Source of the DNA: Rhodococcus sp. 105337
GTDB lineage: Bacteria > Actinomycetota > Actinomycetes > Mycobacteriales > Mycobacteriaceae
Length of the DNA stretch: 64,000 nucleotides
Direction of reading: 5' to 3'
Assembly: GCF_012844225.1 (NCBI RefSeq)
Contig: NZ_JABAGQ010000001.1
Location: forward strand, 434,001-498,000
Part shown: positions 58,238 to 64,000 of the stretch, in pieces
Position numbering within the stretch: the stretch's first letter is position 1
Layout: every line of letters begins with the position of its first letter
Position numbers and translations under genes: made by a program
The notes under the pieces: model-generated
Told to the model about the DNA's origin: nothing
The model's database searches: none
The model's input: only the letters and a program-made list of their open reading frames with translations

Positions 58238-58959
58238 CTGTTCGCTCCGGAACCCTCGGTCGTCTCGCCTCGTCCGTTCACGGGCCTGGCTGTCGCTGGG
58301 GGAACGCCGATCTCGTCGAGGTGATGGCCGCTGCAGGCGATCCTGGTTGCAGCAGCGTGCTCGATACGGGACACCAGGAACCACCGCATGGCGCTGCGCA
58401 GCCTGCACCACCCGATCAGGTACCACTGGCCGTTCGTGGAGGCGAACATGACCGGCTCGACATCCCGGGTGGTCGTGTCGCCGTCACGCGCGGTGTAGCG
58501 GATACGCACCACCCGTTGCTCGGCCATCGCTTCCTCGAGCGCCGACTTGACCGCGCGAAGAGGAGGTGGAGGCGAGTTGACCCAGACGCGACCGGCCAGC
58601 GCATCGGCCTTCGTCCGGGTCTGCGGATCGAGTACGTCCATGATCTTCCGAACGCCCGCCGCGGCGAGATCGGCGTAGGGGGCATCGGGTGCGGCAGAGA
58701 CTGCCGCGAGGAGCGCGACGGCCTGCACGGGGGTGAGGCTGACCGGGGGCAGGGTGCCTCGGGCGACCAGCCCGTAGCCGCCGCCGGGGCCCGGGCGCGA
58801 CCAGATCGGCGCGCCGCTGTTCTCGAGTGCGGTGAGGTCTCTCTTGACCGTCCGCACGGATACGCCGAACTCCTGTGCCAGTCGGTCGGCAGTGCATCCA
58901 CGCGGTCCGCTGCGTCGCAGCATCTCGGACAGAGCGTGGAGTCGCTCCGCCCTCTTCAC
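58234..58959 (-). CDS. WYL-domain transcriptional regulator with DeoR-type HTH
   Basis: A 241-residue regulator: an N-terminal helix-turn-helix (TADRLAQEFGVSVRTVKRDL) and a WYL domain with NGQWYLIGWCRLRSAMRWFLVSRI. WYL proteins sense small ligands or nucleic acids. The gene is divergent from a two-gene hydrolase operon, which it probably controls. The start is a GTG with GGGGTAGGA nearby. Its stop (CTA on the plus strand) and the stop of the enoyl-CoA hydratase gene share the four bases CTAG at 58234-58237. Confidence 0.87.
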   Translation of the reverse strand: MKRAERLHALSEMLRRSGPRGCTADRLAQEFGVSVRTVKRDLTALENSGAPIWSRPGPGGGYGLVARGTLPPVSLTPVQAVALLAAVSAAPDAPYADLAAAGVRKIMDVLDPQTRTKADALAGRVWVNSPPPPLRAVKSALEEAMAEQRVVRIRYTARDGDTTTRDVEPVMFASTNGQWYLIGWCRLRSAMRWFLVSRIEHAAATRIACSGHHLDEIGVPPATARPVNGRGETTEGSGANS

Positions 58960-58981
58960 GTCCTACCCCGGCAGAAAATCA

Positions 58982-58998
58982 TGTCAAAAATGGTGACA
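58982..58998. promoter_or_regulatory. TGTCA-N7-TGACA dyad in the WYL/hydrolase divergent promoter
   Basis: TGTCA (58982-58986) and TGACA (58994-58998) form a short inverted repeat between the divergent WYL and hydrolase genes. On the minus strand it includes TTTGACA, so it may be part of a -35 element, an operator, or both. Confidence 0.4.
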
Positions 58999-59032
58999 CA
59001 CCGTTGTCCTGCCGGCGCGAGAGCATCGTGGT

Positions 59033-59809
59033 GTGACGAACAACGCGAGTAGCCCGACCATCATCCTGATCGCCGGCCATTGGCTGGGGTCCTGGGCATG
59101 GGACGAGGTGCTGGAACATCTGAACGCCGACGGCCTGCGATCCATCCCGATGACGCTTCCCGGCCTCGATGAGTGGGACGCCGACAGGGCGTCCAGGACG
59201 CTCGACGACCAGGCGGTCGCGATCGAACAGACCATGATCCGGGCTGGGGCTTCCGAGGCGCAGCCGGTGGTGATCGTGGCGCACAGCGGAGCCAACGCGC
59301 CGGTAAGCCTGGTGCTCGATCGGCATCCTGAGCTTGTCCGCCGAGTGGTGTGGGTCGACAGTGGGCCGGTCGCGTCCGGCAGTGTGTTCGCCCCGGATGT
59401 GCCCGCGGGTCCGGACGAATTTCCCCTGCCCCCCTTCGCCTCGCTCGGGGAGCAGGCCAGCCTCGAGGGCCTGACCGCCGAGGTTCTCGAACGCTTTCGG
59501 GCCAAGGCCGTTCCGGAACCCGGTCCGGTGTTACGCGGGCTGGTGACGCTCACCAACGATGCGCGTCGGGCGGTCCCGACCACTCTGGTGTGCTGTTCGA
59601 TCCCGAGCGCGCAGGTAATGAAGTTGGCCGACGCGGGTCATCCCATGTTCGCCGAGGTGTCGAAGCTCGCCCACGTCGATGTCGTCGACCTTCCGACCGG
59701 GCATTGGCCCATGTGGAGCCGCCCCGGCGATCTCGCGCATATCCTCGCCGCAGCAGCGACTTCCCCGGCAGGCGACCACACAGCACAGCGGAACCGGACA
59801 CGTCGATGA
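59033..59809 (+). CDS. Alpha/beta hydrolase (salicylate-esterase-like group)
   Basis: A 258-residue alpha/beta hydrolase. IILIAGHWLGSWAWDEVL is the oxyanion region, VAHSGANAP holds the nucleophile serine and LPTGHWPMW the histidine near the C-terminus, a plan shared with plant MES-type and bacterial small esterases. The GTG at 59033 has no clear ribosome site and may be translated from a leaderless or very short leader. It is the first gene of a rightward pair divergent from the WYL regulator; the second hydrolase follows after 54 nt. Confidence 0.82.
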   Translation: MTNNASSPTIILIAGHWLGSWAWDEVLEHLNADGLRSIPMTLPGLDEWDADRASRTLDDQAVAIEQTMIRAGASEAQPVVIVAHSGANAPVSLVLDRHPELVRRVVWVDSGPVASGSVFAPDVPAGPDEFPLPPFASLGEQASLEGLTAEVLERFRAKAVPEPGPVLRGLVTLTNDARRAVPTTLVCCSIPSAQVMKLADAGHPMFAEVSKLAHVDVVDLPTGHWPMWSRPGDLAHILAAAATSPAGDHTAQRNRTRR

Positions 59810-59863
59810 GTTTCCGGGCGGCACCGAGTCGACACGGGTACATCCGGATCGAAGGAGCCTCCC

Positions 59864-60742
59864 ATGACCCAGCCCGACACCCGCACGCTCGATGTCCCCG
59901 GAGCATCGCTCGTCTACGACGTGCGACCCGCGTCCGGCGAGCAGCGGTTTCCCACCCTGATCCTCGCCGCATCGCCGATGGATGCCGGTGCGTTCGGCAC
60001 CTTGGCCTCGTACTTCCCCGACCGGACGGTGGTGACCTACGACCCGCGCGGCACCGGGCGTGGCGTGCGCACCGACACCACCGTCGACTCGACGCCGCGG
60101 CTGCACGCCGACGATCTGGTTGCGCTGATCGACGCGCTGGGAACCGGACCGGTCGACCTGTTCGCGACCAGCGGTGGCGCAGTGAACGCGCTGGAACTGG
60201 TCTCGGGCAACCCCGAACTCGTGCGCACCCTCGTGGCACACGAACCCCCGATTGCGGGCATCCTCCCCGACCGCGACGGGCTGGTGGCGGCGTGCGCCGA
60301 CATCCACGACACCTACCTGCGCAGCGGGATGGGGCCGGCGATGGCGAAGTTCATCACGCTGGTCGGGTGGAAAGGTGAACTGTCGGACGCCTACTTCGAG
60401 GCGCCCGCCCCTGATCCGTCCGCCTTCGGTCTCCCCACCGAGGACGACGGCACGCGTGACGACCCGCTGGTAGGTCAGAACATCCTCTCGTGCACGGGCT
60501 ACGAACCGGATTTCGATGTTCTTTCCGCCGCGTCCACCCGGATCGTCCCCGCAGCCGGGCGCGAGTCCGCCGAGGAGATGGCAGGGCGGGGTGGGGCAGC
60601 CCTCGCGGCACGACTCGGAACGGAGGTGACGTGGTTCCCCGGAAACCACGGTGGGTTCCTCGGCGACGAGTACGGAAGGCCCGGTGAGCCCGAGGGGTTC
60701 GCCGCCGTGCTCAGAGAGGTACTGCAGCCTGCTCGGGTGTAG
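59864..60742 (+). CDS. Alpha/beta hydrolase
   Basis: A 292-residue alpha/beta hydrolase. TVVTYDPRGTGRG is the usual strand-4 signature, DLFATSGGAVNALEL carries the nucleophile serine and FPGNHGGFLGDE the histidine. It resembles TipD/haloperoxidase-like soluble hydrolases; the substrate is unknown. ATG 59864 has a strong GAAGGAG. It ends 12 nt before a large hairpin. Confidence 0.85.
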   Translation: MTQPDTRTLDVPGASLVYDVRPASGEQRFPTLILAASPMDAGAFGTLASYFPDRTVVTYDPRGTGRGVRTDTTVDSTPRLHADDLVALIDALGTGPVDLFATSGGAVNALELVSGNPELVRTLVAHEPPIAGILPDRDGLVAACADIHDTYLRSGMGPAMAKFITLVGWKGELSDAYFEAPAPDPSAFGLPTEDDGTRDDPLVGQNILSCTGYEPDFDVLSAASTRIVPAAGRESAEEMAGRGGAALAARLGTEVTWFPGNHGGFLGDEYGRPGEPEGFAAVLREVLQPARV

Positions 60743-60752
60743 GCGCTTTGCG

Positions 60753-62738
60753 TCAGTTGCGGTCGTCGGACAGGCGGGACGACGACCGCAACTGCCACGG
60801 CACGCTGGTGACCATGACACCGGGCTGGAACAGCAACCGGCTCTTGAGCCGCAGCGCACTCTGGTTGTGCAGCAACTGTTCCCACCAATACCCCATGACG
60901 TATTCGGGAACGAAGACGGTGACCACTTCCCGCGGTGAATCGCCTCGGCGTCGCTTGACGTAATCGAGTACGGGCCGGGTGATCTCCCGGTACGGCGAGT
61001 CGATGACCTTCAGCGGCACATCGATGTCGCTCTCCTCCCAGGCGTGGACGAGCCGGCGGGTTTCCTCGTCGTCGACGTTGACGGTCACCGCTTCGAGCGT
61101 GTCCGGGTTCGTCGCGCGGGCGTAGGCGAGCGCGCGGAGGGTGGGCCGATGAAGTTGCGACACCAGCACGATCGAATGAGTTCGGCTGGGAAGCACGCCG
61201 TCCCACTGACCGCGCTCGAGTTCCACCGCGACCCGCGCGTAGTGGCGGTGGATCGCACGCATCACGAGGAACACGGCCACCATCGCGACGATGGCGATCC
61301 ATGCGCCGGCCACGAACTTGGTGACCAGCACGATCACGAGCACGGTCGCGGTCATCGCGAGACCCACCGAGTTCACGATCCGGGAACGGTGCATGTGGCG
61401 TCGTTCCTGTGGATCGGTTTCGGTGGCCAGATGCCGGGTCCAGTGCTTGATCATGCCCATCTGACTGAGCGTGAACGAGACGAACACTCCGACGATGTAG
61501 AGCTGGACGAGCTTGGTGACCTCGGCGTCGAATGCCCACACCAAAGCTATGGCCGCGGCGGCGAGCAGGACGATGCCGTTACTGAACGCGAGCCGGTCCC
61601 CGCGGGTGCGCAGCTGACTCGGAAGGTGTCGGTCCTGCGCGAGCACCGACGCCAGCACGGGGAACCCGTTGAACGCGGTGTTGGCGGCGAGCACCAGAAT
61701 CAGTGCCGTGACTCCGGTGACGAGGTAGAAACCGATCGGGAGCCCCGAGAACACCGTCTCGGCGATCTGGGCGACCATCGTCTTCTGCCGGTAGCCTTCC
61801 GGTGTTCCGGTGAGCTGGGTCGCGGGGTCCTCCGCGATCACCACACCCAGCCGCTCCGCGAGCACGATCATGCCCATGAACAACGTGATCGCGATCGCAC
61901 CCAACATCAGCAATGTCGTCGCAGCGTTGCGGGACTTCGGTTTCCGGAACGCGGGGACCCCGTTGCTGATCGCCTCCACACCCGTCAGTGCCGCGCACCC
62001 GGACGAGAATGCCCGCGCGATCAGGAACACGAACGCAAGGCCTGCGAGGTGCGACTGCTCCGCATGCAATTCGAAGTTCGACGAGGGCGCGCGCAGGTCG
62101 GTGTGGAGGACGAAGATCCGGATCAGGCCCCACAGGACCATCGCGCCGAGACACACGATGAACGCGTAGGCAGGTATCGCGAACGCCACGCCGGCTTCCC
62201 GCAGTCCTCGCAGGTTGACGGCGGTGAGGATCACGATGGCAGCCGTCGCGAACAGCACCTTGTGATGGTCGATGAAGGGAACGGCCGAACCGATGTTCTG
62301 TGCGGCGGACGAGATCGAGACCGCAACGGTGAGCACGTAGTCGACGATCAGCGCGCTTCCCACCGTCAGGCCGGCCGTGACCCCGAGGTTCTTCGTGGCA
62401 ACCTCGTAGTCGCCGCCCCCGGAGGGATAGGCGTGCACGTTCTGCCGGTAACTGGTGACCACCACGGCCATCACGACCGCGACCGCGATGCCGATCCACG
62501 ACGAGAACGCGTAGGCAGACAACCCAGCGATGGACAGGACGAGAAAGATCTCTTCCGGCGCGTACGCGACCGAGGACAATGCGTCGGAGGCGAAGACCGG
62601 CAACGCAATCCGCTTGGGCAACAACGTGTGACCGAGGGCGTCGCTGCGCAGCGGCTGTCCCAGGAGTACCCGCTTGGCGGTGCCGGAGGGTGCGGCGTGG
62701 AGGTTCGCGACGCTCCGCGCGTGGTCAGCCGGAGACAT
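60753..62738 (-). CDS. KimA-like APC-superfamily potassium transporter
   Basis: A 661-residue transporter with about twelve helices (residues 45-480) and a cytoplasmic C-terminal domain. ALPVFASDALSSVAYAPEE at the first helix and VTSYRQNVHAYPSGGGDYE are typical of the KimA group of high-affinity K+ importers, which in firmicutes are inhibited by cyclic di-AMP. The C-terminal domain (HSIVLVSQLHRPTLRALAYAR) resembles a universal-stress-like regulatory fold. The gene overlaps the upstream K+ channel gene by 14 nt, so both act in one potassium module. A general amino-acid permease role is less likely, given this pairing. Confidence 0.8.
   Translation of the reverse strand: MSPADHARSVANLHAAPSGTAKRVLLGQPLRSDALGHTLLPKRIALPVFASDALSSVAYAPEEIFLVLSIAGLSAYAFSSWIGIAVAVVMAVVVTSYRQNVHAYPSGGGDYEVATKNLGVTAGLTVGSALIVDYVLTVAVSISSAAQNIGSAVPFIDHHKVLFATAAIVILTAVNLRGLREAGVAFAIPAYAFIVCLGAMVLWGLIRIFVLHTDLRAPSSNFELHAEQSHLAGLAFVFLIARAFSSGCAALTGVEAISNGVPAFRKPKSRNAATTLLMLGAIAITLFMGMIVLAERLGVVIAEDPATQLTGTPEGYRQKTMVAQIAETVFSGLPIGFYLVTGVTALILVLAANTAFNGFPVLASVLAQDRHLPSQLRTRGDRLAFSNGIVLLAAAAIALVWAFDAEVTKLVQLYIVGVFVSFTLSQMGMIKHWTRHLATETDPQERRHMHRSRIVNSVGLAMTATVLVIVLVTKFVAGAWIAIVAMVAVFLVMRAIHRHYARVAVELERGQWDGVLPSRTHSIVLVSQLHRPTLRALAYARATNPDTLEAVTVNVDDEETRRLVHAWEESDIDVPLKVIDSPYREITRPVLDYVKRRRGDSPREVVTVFVPEYVMGYWWEQLLHNQSALRLKSRLLFQPGVMVTSVPWQLRSSSRLSDDRN
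60754..60794. terminator. Bidirectional hairpin between the hydrolase pair and the potassium operon
   Basis: A perfect 14-bp inverted repeat (60754-60767 and 60781-60794, 13-nt loop) starts 12 nt after the hydrolase stop. It lies within the last codons of the convergent transporter gene, so it most likely ends rightward transcription. Confidence 0.75.
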
Positions 62739-63807
62739 GACGCAGATACAACAGGCGGTCGCCGCCGCGAAGGACGTCGACGTCGGCCGTGCCGACCCGC
62801 AGCAGCCGCCCGTCGCGTTCGATGCCGACGACGAGGTCGGTCAGGCTACGAGGTGACACTCCCGCTTCCTCGGGCGTGATGTTCCGTTCGGCCATGGCGA
62901 ATCCCTCTTCGGGTGTGAGCAGGTCGTCGATCATCTCCACCACGTTGGGGGTGGTTCTGGCGACGCCGAGCAGCCGGCCGGCGGTTTCGGCCGAGACGAC
63001 CACGGTGTCGGCGCCCGACTGCCGCAGGAGGTGGGTGTTCTCCACCTCGCGGGCCGCCACGACGATGCGCGCGGCGCCGGACAGTTGCCGGGCTGTGAGG
63101 GTGATCAGGACGGCGGTGTCGTCGCGGTCGGTCGCGATGACAACAGCCGACGCTCGCTGGACTCCCGCCAGGCGCAGCACATCCGAGCGACTCGCCGTGC
63201 CCTGGACCGTCACCAGGCCCTGTCGGCCGGCAGCATCGATCACAGAACGGGCAACGTCCACCACCACGATTTCCGACAACCCGATCCCGTCGCTGATCAT
63301 CGCGTCGACGGCTGTGCGCCCCTTGGTGCCGTAACCGACCACGACGTAGTGGTTGCGCACGCGCCGCCGCCACCGCTGGATGCGATGGACCTGACGGGAG
63401 TTCTCCGTCAGGGCCGCCAGGGTGGTGCCGACCAGGATGATGAGGAAGAGGATGCGCAGTGGTGTGATCACCAGTGCGTTGAGTGCGCGCGCACCGGGGG
63501 TGACAGGCGAGATGTCGCCGTAGCCGGTGGTCGACAGCGACACACTGGCGTAGTAGATGCAGTCCATCAACGAGAGAGGATTGCCCTGGGTGTCCCGGAA
63601 ACCGCTCCGCCCGATGTACACCACCACGACCGCCACCGTGAGCACCACGATCGCATAGGCGATCCGGCGCGCGATTTCCCACGTCGGGCTCACGAAGACG
63701 TGGGGTACGCGCACGGTACCGACCAATGTGAACGCCGGTCGCTCGGGTGTTCGTCCCGATCGGCTCGGCCGAGCACGCAGGCTTCCGGCCACTCCGGCTC
63801 CCGTCAT
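62725..63807 (-). CDS. Potassium channel with RCK/TrkA-N domain
   Basis: A 360-residue two-helix K+ channel. Helix 1 (about 45-65), the pore with selectivity filter TTGYGD near residue 95, helix 2 (about 112-132), then an RCK domain with VVVGYGTKGRTAVDAM for nucleotide binding and a TrkA-C-like end. It would gate K+ flow by ligand or redox state. Its start is an ATG with only a weak ribosome site (GAGTGA). The transporter gene begins 14 nt before its stop, so the pair is cotranscribed and probably coupled. Confidence 0.9.
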   Translation of the reverse strand: MTGAGVAGSLRARPSRSGRTPERPAFTLVGTVRVPHVFVSPTWEIARRIAYAIVVLTVAVVVVYIGRSGFRDTQGNPLSLMDCIYYASVSLSTTGYGDISPVTPGARALNALVITPLRILFLIILVGTTLAALTENSRQVHRIQRWRRRVRNHYVVVGYGTKGRTAVDAMISDGIGLSEIVVVDVARSVIDAAGRQGLVTVQGTASRSDVLRLAGVQRASAVVIATDRDDTAVLITLTARQLSGAARIVVAAREVENTHLLRQSGADTVVVSAETAGRLLGVARTTPNVVEMIDDLLTPEEGFAMAERNITPEEAGVSPRSLTDLVVGIERDGRLLRVGTADVDVLRGGDRLLYLRHVSG

Positions 63808-63893
63808 GTCACTCGCGCGGGGATGCAGAATTGCAGAGTACGCCCGTCCACGGACGGCGCAATAGCGTTCGACGGGGAGATGGTGGCAATATG

Positions 63894-63911
63894 ATTCTCA
63901 TGAATGAGAAT
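63894..63911. promoter_or_regulatory. Fur/Zur-like palindrome over the start of the last gene
   Basis: ATTCTCATGAATGAGAAT is an inverted repeat with 8-bp arms and a 2-nt centre, AT-rich against a GC-rich background. It overlaps the ATG at 63900 and a TATGAT -10-like element (63890-63895), a position that would block transcription when bound. The sequence resembles metal-responsive Fur-family boxes; zinc or iron control is inference. Confidence 0.6.
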
Positions 63912-64000
63912 GGAATTTCTAGCGACGGTTCGTCACTGCTGGTGATGAGTCAGCACGCCTTCTCGTCCGACTTCGGCCTGCTCTCACGGCTCGTCACGAA
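63900..64000 (+). CDS. Partial gene at the right edge, function unknown
   Basis: An open frame from ATG 63900 (or 63891) to the end of the window, beginning MNENGISSDGSSLLVMSQ and continuing HAFSSDFGLLSRLVT. Only about 33 residues are visible, too few to name a family. The palindrome over its start suggests a metal-regulated, leaderless or short-leader gene. Its existence is supported mainly by the promoter context and the uninterrupted frame. Confidence 0.45.
   Translation, partial: MNENGISSDGSSLLVMSQHAFSSDFGLLSRLVT

Noticed and set aside
1-64000. CRISPR arrays, tRNA or rRNA genes, insertion sequences, integrases or phage genes
   Set aside because: I found no regularly spaced repeats, cloverleaf-like sequences or transposase/integrase motifs. 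The only repeats are the etfD tail, the NRPS domains and the regulatory dyads.

Overview
This is a high-GC actinobacterial chromosome segment, most likely from a mycolic-acid-containing genus close to Rhodococcus. The evidence is the mix of an antigen-85-like mycolyltransferase, a KshA-type steroid Rieske oxygenase, an AlkB alkane hydroxylase, a mycobacterial-type EtfD and many GTG starts. Genus is an inference; no rRNA or other phylogenetic marker lies in the window.

Layout. 0-1.2 kb: a small secreted protein and the control region of etfD, with two near-identical palindromes. 1.2-4.5 kb: etfD, the membrane Fe-S dehydrogenase that takes electrons from beta-oxidation; here it ends in a six-copy Lys/Gly repeat tail. 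4.6-24.6 kb (minus strand): alkB, a five-module NRPS of about 5,900 residues, and a secreted mycolyltransferase-like esterase, closely packed; the last two genes overlap by ATGA. 24.8-26.4 kb: cspA and an AlaA/AspC-type aminotransferase. In M. tuberculosis the etfD and aminotransferase homologues are neighbours (Rv0338c/Rv0337c), so the NRPS block sits inside what is elsewhere a tight pair.

26.8-30.2 kb: a YibE/F-like membrane protein, an Hsp70-like membrane protein and a low-molecular-weight tyrosine phosphatase. 30.1-44.3 kb: an exopolysaccharide/capsule locus. It holds a BY-kinase (overlapping the phosphatase tail to tail), a DUF4012 protein, five glycosyltransferases, a Wzx flippase, a Wzy-like polymerase and an initiating polyprenyl glycosylphosphotransferase. 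Between the kinase and the DUF4012 gene lies a decayed NRPS remnant. The core of this locus looks lower in GC than its surroundings.

45.2-49.1 kb: a stress-type SDR, an NhaA-DsbA fusion antiporter and an alpha/beta hydrolase. 49.2-58.2 kb: an accessory steroid/aromatic catabolic cluster with two NTF2-like proteins, an HsaA-like flavin oxygenase, an HsaC/BphC-like extradiol dioxygenase, two IclR regulators, an SDR, a TetR regulator, KshA, a small Cys-rich protein and an enoyl-CoA hydratase. Three copies of TTGATC-N4-GATCAA in front of its regulatory genes suggest one local regulon. 58.2-60.7 kb: a WYL regulator and two alpha/beta hydrolases. 60.7-63.8 kb: a potassium module (KimA-like transporter and RCK channel). 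The right edge cuts a gene that starts under a Fur/Zur-like palindrome.

The most interesting part is the alkB-NRPS-mycolyltransferase unit. It suggests an acylated pentapeptide, with serine at position 2 and a D-residue at position 1, whose production is tied to alkane or fatty-chain oxidation.
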